Translations under genes and position numbers: made by a program
Notes under the pieces: generated by a model
Databases searched by the model: none
Seen by the model: only the letters and a program-made list of their open reading frames with translations
What the model was told of the DNA's origin: nothing
Part shown: piece after piece, positions 17,916 to 25,824 of the stretch
Layout: every line of letters begins with the position of its first letter
Numbering within the stretch: the first letter of the stretch is position 1
Assembly (NCBI GenBank): GCA_044464225.1
Contig: JBIQLN010000010.1
Span: 45,042-109,041 of the forward strand
Reading direction: 5' to 3'
Length of the DNA: 64,000 nucleotides
Source: 66-474 sp044464225
GTDB lineage: Bacteria; Pseudomonadota; Gammaproteobacteria; Xanthomonadales; Rhodanobacteraceae

Positions 17916-18656
17916 ATGAGCGAAACCTGGATCGTCGGCATCAACCCGGTGGAAGGCGCTCTCGCCAACGACCCTTCGCGCGTGCGCGAACTGCTGGTCG
18001 AGCAAGGCACGCACAATCCGCGCATCGCGGAACTGGTGAACGAGGCCAAGCGCCTGGGCGTGCGCGTGCACGCCCGCCCGCGTGCGATGCTGGACAAGGT
18101 TTCCGGCCATGCGCGACACCAGGGTGTCGCCGCGAATTACGAAGTGCCCGCGGCGAAATCCGAGCACGACCTCGCGGATCTGCTTGGAACGGACGACGCC
18201 TTGTTCCTGGTGCTGGATGGCGTCACCGATCCGCACAACCTCGGTGCCTGCCTGCGCAGCGCGGCGGCGGCCGGCGCCGCGGCCGTGATCGTGCCGAAGG
18301 ATCGCGCGGTCGGCATCACGCCGGTGGTGCGGCGCGCATCGGCGGGCGCGATCGATCGGGTGCCGCTGGTCGAAGTGACCAATCTCGCCCGCGCATTGCG
18401 CGAGATGAAAGATGCCGGCGTTTGGCTGACCGGGCTCGCTGGCGACGCGGGGGCGTCGCTCTACGATGTCGATCTCAAGGGCAAGATCGCGCTGGTGATG
18501 GGGGGCGAGGGCGACGGCATGCGCCGGCTGACGCGCGAAGCCTGCGATCATCTGGCGCGCATCCCGATGCCGGGTGCCATGGAAAGCCTGAACGTTTCGG
18601 TGGCGACCGGCGTTGCGTTGTTCGAAGCAGTGAGGCAGCGGGGAAACAGGGCATGA
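17916..18656 (+). CDS. rlmB: 23S rRNA (guanosine-2251 2'-O)-methyltransferase RlmB
   Basis: A 246-residue SPOUT-class methyltransferase that modifies G2251 in the peptidyl-transferase P loop. The N-terminal substrate-binding domain begins WIVGINPVEGAL. The C-terminal knotted domain has the three family motifs: LVLDGVTDPHNLGACLRSA, LVMGGEGDGMRRLTRE and ESLNVSVATGVALFEAVRQ. The ATG at 17916 gives the classical N terminus and has GGTGATGGA upstream. Its stop overlaps the start of the next gene (ATGA). Confidence 0.95.
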   Translation: MSETWIVGINPVEGALANDPSRVRELLVEQGTHNPRIAELVNEAKRLGVRVHARPRAMLDKVSGHARHQGVAANYEVPAAKSEHDLADLLGTDDALFLVLDGVTDPHNLGACLRSAAAAGAAAVIVPKDRAVGITPVVRRASAGAIDRVPLVEVTNLARALREMKDAGVWLTGLAGDAGASLYDVDLKGKIALVMGGEGDGMRRLTREACDHLARIPMPGAMESLNVSVATGVALFEAVRQRGNRA

Positions 18657-18919
18657 GCATCAACATCACCCTCGACTGGACCGTCGTCGTCGGGCTCGTC
18701 GGCATGATCGTGACGCTACTCGCCTATTTCCTGTTGCAGGCGCAGAAGCTGCATGGCAATGGCCTGACCTACCAACTGATGAACGCGCTCGGTGCGCTGG
18801 GCGTCGCGCTGTCGCTGCTGTTCGGGACGTTCAACCTGTCGGCGTTCCTGCTGGAAGCGGTGTGGTTCGTGATCAGCATCTACGGCATCGTGGTGGCGCG
18901 ACGGATCCGGGTGCAATGA
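18653..18919 (+). CDS. Small membrane protein, CBU_0592-like family
   Basis: An 88-residue protein with three hydrophobic segments: about residues 8-28 (WTVVVGLVGMIVTLLAYFLL), 38-57 and 62-80. The pattern of an early YFLLQAQK, a middle YQLMNALGALGVALSLL and a late EAVWFVISIYGIV agrees with the CBU_0592-like membrane family, whose function is not known. The start overlaps the rlmB stop by 4 bp (ATGA), so translation is coupled. No enzymatic residues are evident. Confidence 0.75.
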   Translation: MSINITLDWTVVVGLVGMIVTLLAYFLLQAQKLHGNGLTYQLMNALGALGVALSLLFGTFNLSAFLLEAVWFVISIYGIVVARRIRVQ

Positions 18920-19018
18920 CCCTCCCGTTGCCTCTCGGGATCGTGCGCCGGTTGCCGCTCCTCTTTCGGCACCGGCGCGGTGACAGCAAAGTCTTGCCTC
19001 GCGTCTTCTGCCGGATGG

Positions 19019-19360
19019 ATGAAGATGGACAATCGCTACAAACGCATCTACGCCGCCATCATTGCCATTCCGCCGGGTCGCGTCGCCAGCTACGGGCAGA
19101 TCGCCGCGCGCGCCGGCCTGCCGGGCCGGGCACGGCTGGTAGGCGCGGCGCTGCGCGATACGCCGGACGGGCTGGAGCTGCCGTGGTTCCGTGTGTTGCA
19201 TGCCAACGGCACCATCGCGCTGCCGCGCGGCAGCCGGGGATTCCGTGAACAGGCAAGGCGCCTTCGCGCCGAGGGCGTCGATGTGCGCGACGGCCGCGTG
19301 CCGATGCGGGCGTTCGGGCTCGACCATGACCTGGACCGTGCCTTGTGGAGCATCGATTGA
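19019..19360 (+). CDS. Alkyltransferase-like (ATL) DNA-lesion recognition protein
   Basis: A 113-residue protein similar to the C-terminal domain of O6-methylguanine-DNA methyltransferase. It has the DNA-binding helix region (PPGRVASYGQIAARAG) and the arginine-finger segment (ARLVGAALRDTP). Where true methyltransferases have the active cysteine in PCHRV, this protein has Trp56 in PWFRV, so it cannot accept alkyl groups. ATL proteins bind alkylated guanine and hand the lesion to nucleotide-excision repair. The usual ATL motif is PWHRV; the phenylalanine here is a further change. The start could be 19019 or 19025; neither has a strong ribosome site. Confidence 0.85.
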   Translation: MKMDNRYKRIYAAIIAIPPGRVASYGQIAARAGLPGRARLVGAALRDTPDGLELPWFRVLHANGTIALPRGSRGFREQARRLRAEGVDVRDGRVPMRAFGLDHDLDRALWSID

Positions 19361-19371
19361 GCGCGAACGGC

Positions 19372-19400
19372 TTGACGGTTCACGCGCCGGCCGGTCTAAT
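19372..19400 (+). promoter_or_regulatory. Probable sigma-70 promoter for tRNA-Phe
   Basis: TTGACG, a 17-bp spacer and TCTAAT lie between the ATL gene and tRNA-Phe. Transcription would begin about 50 bp before the tRNA. Confidence 0.5.
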
Positions 19401-19458
19401 ACGCGGTTCGTGATCGCCGTTCGCGCAATGCGGACACCCTGGGCGGTCGCGCTGGTTC

Positions 19459-19534
19459 GGCCAGGTAGCTCAGTTGGTAGAGCAGGGGACTGAAAATCCC
19501 CGTGTCGGTGGTTCGATTCCGCCCCTGGCCACCA
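19459..19534 (+). tRNA. tRNA-Phe (anticodon GAA)
   Basis: A 76-nt cloverleaf. The acceptor is GGCCAGG/CCTGGCC, the D arm is GCTCAGTTGGTAGAGC, the anticodon stem GGGGA/TCCCC encloses loop CTGAAAA (GAA), the T arm contains TTCGATT, and the CCA end is encoded. Confidence 0.97.
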
Positions 19535-19672
19535 TTTCGACGCAAGCCATCGTCGTTCGATTCTTCCGTCGGGTGCCATTCCCGTCTCCGGTCGGGGCTT
19601 TCGCATGCGCTCCGGTGCGCACCGGGCATCCATGGGCACCATGCCCCCGAACACCCATCGATTCGTGCGCGC

Positions 19673-20143
19673 TCACTTGCCGGGACGATCGCGCGGCTGG
19701 TAATGGCCCGGCTCGGAGCGGAACGGGATGGCAAGGCGATTCCAGCCGTTGATCGCGATGATCGCGAGTGAAAGGTCCACCAGTTCCTTGTCGCTGAATT
19801 GCTTGCGGACTTCTTCGTAGAGCGCGTCGGGAACGTCCCTGGTCTTGGAGATGCGGGTGAGGGCTTCGGTCCACGCGAGCGCGGCGCGTTCGCGATCGCT
19901 GTAGAACGGCGATTCGCGCCATGCGTCCAGAAGATACAGACGTTGTTCGGTTTCGCCCGCGGCGCGTGCGTCCTTGCTGTGCATGTCGAGGCAGTACGCA
20001 CAGCCGTTGATCTGCGACGCGCGCATCTTCACCAGTTCCATGAGTTGGTGCTCCAGTCCACAGTCGTCGACGTATGCCTGGAGGCCTCGCATGGCCTTGA
20101 ATCCGTCGGGCGAGGCTTTCGCATAGTTGAGCCGCTGGGTCAT
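19673..20143 (-). CDS. Carboxymuconolactone decarboxylase/AhpD-like protein
   Basis: A 156-residue helical protein of the AhpD/CMD superfamily. The redox motif is Cys48-Ala-Tyr-Cys51 with His55 (GCAYCLDMHSKDAR), so it is likely a small alkylhydroperoxidase and not a lactone decarboxylase. Other family marks are LVKMRASQING and LVDLSLAIIAINGWNRLA. AGGGA lies upstream of the ATG at 20143. It starts only 14 bp after the stop of the cysteine-synthase-like gene, so the two should be one operon, perhaps linking thiol supply and peroxide defence. Confidence 0.88.
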   Translation of the reverse strand: MTQRLNYAKASPDGFKAMRGLQAYVDDCGLEHQLMELVKMRASQINGCAYCLDMHSKDARAAGETEQRLYLLDAWRESPFYSDRERAALAWTEALTRISKTRDVPDALYEEVRKQFSDKELVDLSLAIIAINGWNRLAIPFRSEPGHYQPRDRPGK

Positions 20144-20157
20144 GACATGTTCCCTAA

Positions 20158-21108
20158 TCAGTGAAATGGGACGGGTGCATCGGTGCCGGCCGCAGGCCGC
20201 ATGAAGAAGTCCTGCAGGTATTTCTCGCCCTCGTCGTCGAGGACGGTAACGACCGTTTTCAATTCCGGGAACTGCTCGCGGATGCGCCGCGCCGCGATCA
20301 TGTGCGCGCCGGAACTCGGCCCGCAGAACAGTCCGCGGGTGCGCGCCAACTTGCGCATTTCGGCAATCGCGTCGGCGCTGGCGACGCTGGTGGTATCGCG
20401 GACGAGGTCGCGGTGCTGCGCGAAGATGCCGGGCACGAAGCCATCGGAGATGCCTTCGATCTGGTGCAGGGCGACTTCGCCGCACAGGATGGTGCGCGAT
20501 TCGGAGGGTTCCATCGCGAACAGCCGCATGTTCGGATTGACCTTGCGGAAGGCCTGGCCGACACCGATCAAGGTACCGCCGGTGCCGACGCCGTGCACGA
20601 AGGCGTCGGGCACGCGGCCTTCCGGCAGTTGCGACAGGATTTCGGGGCCGAGGATTTCGCGGTTCTCGTCCACGTTCCACTCGTTCTCGAACTGGCCGGG
20701 AAAGAAGAAGCCGGGCTGCTTGCCGAGTTCGCGCGCGCGTTCCAGTGCGTCATTGACGTGGAAGGTCCCGCAGAACAGAACCTCGGCGCCGTAGGCACGC
20801 GAAATCGCGACGCGTTCGCTGGAAAGGCCTTCCGGCATCACCACGATCATGCGATAGCCCTTCACGGCCGCAACCATCGAGAACGCGTTGCCGGTGTTGC
20901 CGCTGGTGGCCTCGACGATGGTGTCGCCGGGCTTGATCGCGCCGGTTTCCTCGGCACGCTCGATGATGTATTTGGCGATGCGCGCCTTGATCGAACCCGA
21001 AGGATTCAGGAATTCGCACTTGGCGAAGATGCCGTCGATTTCCAGCAGCGGCGTGTCGCCGACGGCGTCCAGGATGCTGGTGGAAAGGCCCGTGTAGCGC
21101 GTTGCCAT
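20158..21108 (-). CDS. PLP-dependent cysteine synthase family protein
   Basis: A 316-residue fold-type II PLP enzyme. The PLP lysine lies in NPSGSIKARIA and the phosphate loop is VEATSGNTGNAFS. Other family segments are VHGVGTGGTLIGVGQAFR and GLFCGPSSGAHMIAARR. Classic CysK/CysM proteins have NPGGSVKDR at the lysine, so this is a divergent subgroup found in Proteobacteria. O-acetylserine sulfhydrylase or cystathionine beta-synthase activity is possible. The ATG at 21108 gives the normal N terminus (TGLSTSILDAVGDTPLLEI). It is the first gene of a pair with the AhpD-like gene. Confidence 0.85.
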   Translation of the reverse strand: MATRYTGLSTSILDAVGDTPLLEIDGIFAKCEFLNPSGSIKARIAKYIIERAEETGAIKPGDTIVEATSGNTGNAFSMVAAVKGYRMIVVMPEGLSSERVAISRAYGAEVLFCGTFHVNDALERARELGKQPGFFFPGQFENEWNVDENREILGPEILSQLPEGRVPDAFVHGVGTGGTLIGVGQAFRKVNPNMRLFAMEPSESRTILCGEVALHQIEGISDGFVPGIFAQHRDLVRDTTSVASADAIAEMRKLARTRGLFCGPSSGAHMIAARRIREQFPELKTVVTVLDDEGEKYLQDFFMRPAAGTDAPVPFH

Positions 21109-21230
21109 GGTGATTCCCGATGCGGATGGCGCAGTGTCCCGCGCTGCGGCGCCAGCGTGAATGATCCACGTCAGGCCGCGCGGGTCGCGGCGTTCGCCCC
21201 GACCCGCGCACGGATGGCCGATGCGGGAGA

Positions 21231-21665
21231 CTACCAGGAGCTGCTGCCGGCCGTGGGGTTGGCCTTCGAGCTGCTGTCCTGCAGCGTCGCCGCGACCTTG
21301 CCCGCGTCCTGTTGCACGCTGGCGAGCGAGTCGGACTTCAGCCCGGCCTGCGCGGTGGTCAACGCGCTTTCCAGTTTGTCGTGCAGCGCCTGGTTGGACG
21401 CCGCATCGGGAATCGCACCGTTGCCCTGGCCCTTGCAGGGGTTTTCGGCCTTGGCATCGAAGCCGGCGCCATTGGGGCCGACCAGACAGTTGATCACGTG
21501 TTGCAGGTGCGCGTGCGCCATCGCGGTGTTCTTGGCGGTTTGCGCCATCAGTGCGTGGGCATGCGCAGTGCTCACCTCGCTGTCGGCGCCGCCGTTCGCG
21601 AACGCGACGAGTGAAAGGCTGGCGGCGAGTGCGCCGGCCATGCCCGTTGTCAGGAACCTGTTCAT
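21231..21665 (-). CDS. Exported small protein of unknown function
   Basis: A 144-residue protein with a signal peptide at about residues 1-23. The middle part has a histidine-rich helix (TAHAHALMAQTAKNTAMAHA) and then HLQHVINCLVGPNGAGFD with a second cysteine in ENPCKGQG, so a disulfide or metal-binding site is possible. The tail is rich in Ser, Ala and Gln. I have the impression of a conserved periplasmic family in Xanthomonadales and Burkholderiales, but I cannot name it. It lies 111 bp downstream of the multicopper oxidase on the same strand, which hints at metal or redox work in the periplasm. Confidence 0.65.
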   Translation of the reverse strand: MNRFLTTGMAGALAASLSLVAFANGGADSEVSTAHAHALMAQTAKNTAMAHAHLQHVINCLVGPNGAGFDAKAENPCKGQGNGAIPDAASNQALHDKLESALTTAQAGLKSDSLASVQQDAGKVAATLQDSSSKANPTAGSSSW

Positions 21666-21776
21666 CGCTGCCTCCGATCTGCCCGGTGTGGGAGACGCAA
21701 GCGTACGCGCGGAAATGTAATCGGCGCGTGTAAATGCAATCGGCGCGCGTAGTGGTCCGCGGCGCCGGCCGGTGGC

Positions 21777-23255
21777 TCAGACTGTCTCGAACAGCGCCAT
21801 GAAACCGTAGTCCATGTGCTGCTGCATGTGGCAATGGAACAGGGTCAGGCCCGGCTGGTCGGCGGTGAAATCGACTTCGGTGGTCTGGAACGGCGGCACC
21901 AGCACCACGTCCTTGATCACGCCGGCGGTGTGCTGGCCATGGACCCTGGTGATCTCGAAACCATGGCGGTGCAGGTGCAGCGGATGGATGTCGTCGCTGG
22001 CGTTGCGGAAGCGCAGGCGATAGCGGCCGCCCAGCCTCAACTTGCGCGTCACGGGCATGGTTTTCCAGTCGTACGGCACGCCGTTGATCGAGTACACGTC
22101 GAAGCCTTCATCGCCGCTCTGGCGCGCGGTGATGACCATGTCGATGACCTCGTCGGGCTTCGGCGGCTTGCGCTTGGGATCGGCAAACAGGCGGTAGTCC
22201 CACATGAATTTCGGCGGTGCCTGCCACTGTGGCTTGCCGGTGGCACCCGCGTATTCGACCACGATGCCCATGCCGCCTTCGCGGTCGGAATCGGTGGTGT
22301 CACCCAGTACCCACACGCCGGGATGGTTCATCTCGACGATTGCGGACACGCGCTCGGCGGTGCCGATCCACAGCACCGGCACTTCGGCCGGATGCGGCAC
22401 CGGGTTGCCGTCCAGCGCGACCACCTTGAAAGTGTGGCCGGGCAGGGCGAGGCTGCGGTTCTCGGTGGCGCTGGCGTTGATCACGTGCAGTAGGACGCGC
22501 TCGCCGCGTTTCACGCGGATCGGTTCGCCGTGGCCGAGCGATTTCCCGTTGATCGCGAATGCGCCGTAGGCGAGTTCGTAACCGGGTGGCACCCTGCCGG
22601 CGTTGGGATCGGAGTTCGCGGCGATGGTGACCAGGTCCATTTCCATGCCCGACGGCTGCATGAACGCCATGTCCATGTCGACGCGCGTCAGGTACGGCAT
22701 GAATTCCTTGAGGGTCAGGAATGCTTCGCGATCATGGGCGCCGGGTTCGTTTTTCGGTTCGATGTAAACCGGACCGGCAAGACCCGTGTACAAGCCGCGC
22801 CCGAGATCGGGGCCGGCGCGTACGTGGGTGTGGTAGAAGCGCACGCCGGAAGGCGCAGGCGTGAACGTGATGCGGCGATGGCCGCGTGCAGGCACCGGGG
22901 GCGTGCGCTCTTCGTCGGCGCCGTCGACGCTGTCGGGTACGTACTGGCCGTGCCAGTGCAACTGCTCGTCGTGGTCGGTATCGTTGAAGATGTCGACGGT
23001 GGTCCTTTGGCCTTGCCTGAAGCGCAGCAGCGGGCCCGGAAAGCCGCCGTTGTACAGCGTGGTCGAAACGAATTTCTCGTCCGACAATTCCAGCACGCCA
23101 TGGCCGATGCGCAACACGTGATCGGCCGCACCGGCCGACGTGGTCGTCGAGTCGGCGGCGGCGGGGTGCATCTGCGCGCCCAGCGCCCCGCTTCCGGGCA
23201 GCACGCCGGCGAGCGCGGTGAGGCTGGCGGATTTGAGGAAATTGCGGCGGTCCAT
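21777..23255 (-). CDS. Tat-exported multicopper oxidase
   Basis: A 492-residue three-cupredoxin-domain oxidase that couples oxidation of a substrate (Cu(I), Mn(II) or phenols in the family) to reduction of oxygen to water. The twin-arginine signal is DRRNFLKSA. The four copper motifs are complete: His100-Trp-His102 (LHWHG), His142-Thr-His144 (FYHTH), HPLHLHRHGFEI near residue 430, and HCHMQQHMDYGFM near residue 480 with the type-1 cysteine. No methionine-rich insert as in CueO is seen, so a copper-tolerance role is not proven. Export in folded form to the periplasm is expected. Confidence 0.9.
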   Translation of the reverse strand: MDRRNFLKSASLTALAGVLPGSGALGAQMHPAAADSTTTSAGAADHVLRIGHGVLELSDEKFVSTTLYNGGFPGPLLRFRQGQRTTVDIFNDTDHDEQLHWHGQYVPDSVDGADEERTPPVPARGHRRITFTPAPSGVRFYHTHVRAGPDLGRGLYTGLAGPVYIEPKNEPGAHDREAFLTLKEFMPYLTRVDMDMAFMQPSGMEMDLVTIAANSDPNAGRVPPGYELAYGAFAINGKSLGHGEPIRVKRGERVLLHVINASATENRSLALPGHTFKVVALDGNPVPHPAEVPVLWIGTAERVSAIVEMNHPGVWVLGDTTDSDREGGMGIVVEYAGATGKPQWQAPPKFMWDYRLFADPKRKPPKPDEVIDMVITARQSGDEGFDVYSINGVPYDWKTMPVTRKLRLGGRYRLRFRNASDDIHPLHLHRHGFEITRVHGQHTAGVIKDVVLVPPFQTTEVDFTADQPGLTLFHCHMQQHMDYGFMALFETV

Positions 23256-23349
23256 TCACGGCTCCGGCGGCAGCGCAAATGGCCATGCTAAACGATCACC
23301 ACCGGAGATCGCGAGGGCGCTGCCCTGATGGCGAAAACGAAAGCTGTAA

Positions 23350-23994
23350 TTACGACACGGTCCGCGGCTTGCGGTGATAGCGCGTGCCGAGTATCACGTC
23401 CCAGAGTCCGGTGGTTACGCCGAAATTGGCGTCCGGGTGGTAGTGGTGGATGTTGTGGAAACCGGCCCATCGACGCATCATCGGGCTGTCGAAGCGATGC
23501 ACGTGGATTACGACGTGGCTCAGCCCGTAGGCGGCATAGCCCGCCGCGATGGTGCCGGCCAGCAGCAGGGCGTAGCCGACCGGGATGGCCAGCGCGAACA
23601 GCGCGCCCAATGCGCACATGAAAAGCGGCGGCATGAAGAACGGCAGCGCGTCGTATCCGAGCGGGTCGTCGTGATGGTGGTCGTGACCCGACTTGAATGG
23701 GCCGGTGTTGCCATGGAACAGCCAGCGGTGCGCGGCGTATTCGATGAAGGTGAAGGCGAACAATCCGCACAGCGAGGTCAGCGCCGCCAGCGCCGGCTGC
23801 ATGCGTCCGTACCAGATGCCGGCAGCGATCAGCAGCAGGCTGACCAGGCTGTCCGAAATCAATCCCGCGCGGAGGTTGAACAGGCTGGTGGACAGCCGCG
23901 CCAATGGCCGCGCAAGCCATTCCAGTGGCGCAGGCAGACGTTTCGGTGGCGTGCCCGATGCGTCGCGCTTGGCGGTAACCTGGTGGTTCGACAC
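23350..23994 (-). CDS. Fatty-acid hydroxylase superfamily membrane protein (di-iron)
   Basis: A 214-residue membrane enzyme with about four hydrophobic segments. The histidine clusters that hold the two irons are present: HRWLFHG, KSGHDHHHDDP, HVVIHVHRFD and HNIHHYHPDANFG. These match the sterol-desaturase/fatty-acid hydroxylase family, which hydroxylates lipids or carotenoids in membranes. The substrate is not known. The spacing of the motifs resembles that of beta-carotene hydroxylase-type and sphingolipid 2-hydroxylase-type members. It lies upstream of the multicopper oxidase on the same strand, separated by 94 bp. Confidence 0.85.
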   Translation of the reverse strand: MSNHQVTAKRDASGTPPKRLPAPLEWLARPLARLSTSLFNLRAGLISDSLVSLLLIAAGIWYGRMQPALAALTSLCGLFAFTFIEYAAHRWLFHGNTGPFKSGHDHHHDDPLGYDALPFFMPPLFMCALGALFALAIPVGYALLLAGTIAAGYAAYGLSHVVIHVHRFDSPMMRRWAGFHNIHHYHPDANFGVTTGLWDVILGTRYHRKPRTVS

Positions 23995-24086
23995 GGCCAG
24001 AGCCAGCTCCTGCGGGTAGGGGCGGCCGGCGCCTGCTCACCCGGCGCGCCGCGGCGCAAAGTATAGTGAGAAATCCGAGGGCGAGC

Positions 24087-24536
24087 ATGAGGCGCACCGA
24101 GATGAAAACCGTTCGGAAATTCGCGGCCTTGACGCTGCTGCTGGTCGGTTTCGCCACGTTTCCCGCCTGGGCGCAGCAAACCGATTCGGAACGCGCCGAC
24201 CTGGCGCGCTACCAGAAGTACGCAGAGGCGCCGGTGGACCATGTCCGCTACTTCCAGATCAATGGATTCCAGTATCTGGCCCCGGACAAGGTGGCGATCT
24301 GGTTCGGCGTCAACAAGCTGTACCTGCTCACGGTGCAGACGCCATGCACCAATCTCGCGTTCGCGAATGGCATCGGCCTGACTGCGAAAAACCAGATGCT
24401 GTATCGCAACTTCGACTTCGTCACGTTCGATCACCAGCGATGCAAGATCGTGAAGATCGAGCCGGTGAACGAGCTGAAGATGAAGCAGGATCGCGCGAAG
24501 GAAAAGCAGGAAGGCGCGTCGGCGTCCAGCGGCTAG
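24087..24536 (+). CDS. DUF6491 family exported protein
   Basis: A 149-residue protein with a signal peptide (FAALTLLLVGFATFPAWAQ). The mature part has the compact fold pattern of DUF6491: a tyrosine-containing start, FQYLAPDKVAIWFGVNKLYL, two cysteines (TPCTNL and HQRCKI) that may form a disulfide, and a lysine-rich tail. The function is unknown; the family is frequent in Xanthomonadales. TATAGT at 24062 and GAGGG at about 24078 precede the ATG at 24087; ATG 24102 is an alternative. The stop codon overlaps the stop of the convergent yggX gene (shared CTAG). Confidence 0.75.
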   Translation: MRRTEMKTVRKFAALTLLLVGFATFPAWAQQTDSERADLARYQKYAEAPVDHVRYFQINGFQYLAPDKVAIWFGVNKLYLLTVQTPCTNLAFANGIGLTAKNQMLYRNFDFVTFDHQRCKIVKIEPVNELKMKQDRAKEKQEGASASSG

Positions 24537-24790
24537 TCGCCGGCGTCGCCGGGCGGAGGATCACCGAACAGGAATCGCTGCATCTCCGCGGTGAGGAACT
24601 TGCGCGTGTCCGGATCGAGCGGCGACAACCTGTTCTCGTTGATCAGCATGGTCTGGTAGCCAAGCCACTGCTGCCACGCTTCGCGGCCGATGTGTTCGTA
24701 GATGCGCTGGCCGAGTTCGCCCGGCCAGGGCGGGCGGTCGAGGCCTTCGGTTTGGCGCTGGAGTTTTTCGCAGAAGACGCTTCGGGCCAT
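24533..24790 (-). CDS. yggX: Oxidative-damage/iron-trafficking protein YggX
   Basis: An 85-residue cytosolic protein of the YggX family, which protects iron-sulfur proteins and takes part in Fe(II) traffic. The typical N-terminal cysteine (SVFCEKL), the PPWPGELGQRIYEHI segment and the WLGYQTMLINENRLSP segment are all present. It follows mutY, as in E. coli. Here the mutY frame runs on through the first 148 bp of yggX in a different frame. The 3' end is tail-to-tail with the DUF6491 gene, and the two stop codons share CTAG. Confidence 0.93.
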   Translation of the reverse strand: MARSVFCEKLQRQTEGLDRPPWPGELGQRIYEHIGREAWQQWLGYQTMLINENRLSPLDPDTRKFLTAEMQRFLFGDPPPGDAGD

Positions 24791-25821
24791 GACATCAATA
24801 CCTTTCTCACGGGCGCAGGGACGCCGAGATCGGCAATCTCGGCGCGTGAATACCAACGGGTTGCGGGATCGTCTGCAATCGCAGCGCGCGCGCACACGCT
24901 GCGCCACTCGATCGGCGAAGCGTGCAATCTGAAATGCGTGAATACGTGCAGGATCCCGGGCAAGGCGACGGCGCCGCCGTGCCCGAGATCGGCGAGGCGC
25001 GAGGCAAGCTCCCGCGCAGCGCGTTCATCGGTGGCTTCCGGCAGACTCCACAATCCAGGCCAGACGCCTTGCGGCGGACGTCGCTGCAGCAACACGCGAT
25101 CCCGCTCGTCGCGGAGCACGACGAACCAGGTGGACTTTTCCGGCAGTGCGCGCGCGGGGCGGGAGGCCGGGATCGCGGCCGTGGTTCCATCCCGGCGCGC
25201 GATGCAATCCTGCGCTTGCGGACAGGCATCGCATCGGGGGTTCGCACGCGTGCAGACCGTCGCCCCCAGGTCCATGATCGCCTGGGTGTAGTCCGCGATT
25301 CGCGCTTCCGGGGTGTGCGTTGCGGCGTGTGACCACAGCGCGTTTTCGACGGTGCGTTCGCCGGGCCAGCCGCCGACGCCGTGATAGCGGCTCAGCACCC
25401 GTTTGACGTTGCCGTCGAGGATCGCATGGCGCTGCCCGTGCGCCAGCGCCAGGATCGCGCCCGCGGTGGAACGCCCGATGCCGGGCAGGGCGGCCATCGA
25501 TTCGAAATCATGCGGCAATTGGCCACCGTGCCGGGCGACGCATTGTCGTGCCGCCGCGTGCAGGTATCGCGCACGCCGGTAGTATCCGAGACCCGACCAC
25601 AGCGCCAGCACGCGATCTTCCGACGCGGCCGCGAGCGTTCGGACGTCCGGCAGCGAATCCATGAATCGCTGGAAATAGGGGATGACCGTCGCGACCTGGG
25701 TTTGTTGCAGCATCACCTCGGAGATCCACACCCGATAAGGCGTGCGGGGGTGCTGCCACGGCAGGTCGTGGCGACCGTGCATGTCGTACCAGTGCAACAG
25801 GTGGCGCGCGAACTCGTCCAT
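24643..25821 (-). CDS. mutY: A/G-specific adenine DNA glycosylase MutY with an unusual C-terminal extension
   Basis: A 392-residue base-excision repair enzyme that removes adenine mispaired with 8-oxoguanine. Catalytic Glu35 is in WISEVMLQQTQ, the helix-hairpin-helix is in LPGIGRSTAGAIL, and Asp136 is in ILDGNVKRV. The 4Fe-4S cluster cysteines are Cys190, Cys197, Cys200 and Cys206. A NUDIX-like domain follows (about 225-340). The usual end would be near PAPVRKVL. Here about 50 more codons follow, of low-complexity Ser/Ala/Lys/Arg composition, out of frame over yggX. This is either a lost stop or a small frameshift. The gene starts 3 bp after the AsmA-family stop codon. Confidence 0.93.
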   Translation of the reverse strand: MDEFARHLLHWYDMHGRHDLPWQHPRTPYRVWISEVMLQQTQVATVIPYFQRFMDSLPDVRTLAAASEDRVLALWSGLGYYRRARYLHAAARQCVARHGGQLPHDFESMAALPGIGRSTAGAILALAHGQRHAILDGNVKRVLSRYHGVGGWPGERTVENALWSHAATHTPEARIADYTQAIMDLGATVCTRANPRCDACPQAQDCIARRDGTTAAIPASRPARALPEKSTWFVVLRDERDRVLLQRRPPQGVWPGLWSLPEATDERAARELASRLADLGHGGAVALPGILHVFTHFRLHASPIEWRSVCARAAIADDPATRWYSRAEIADLGVPAPVRKVLMSWPEASSAKNSSAKPKASTARPGRANSASASTNTSAAKRGSSGLATRPC

Positions 25822-25824
25822 GCT

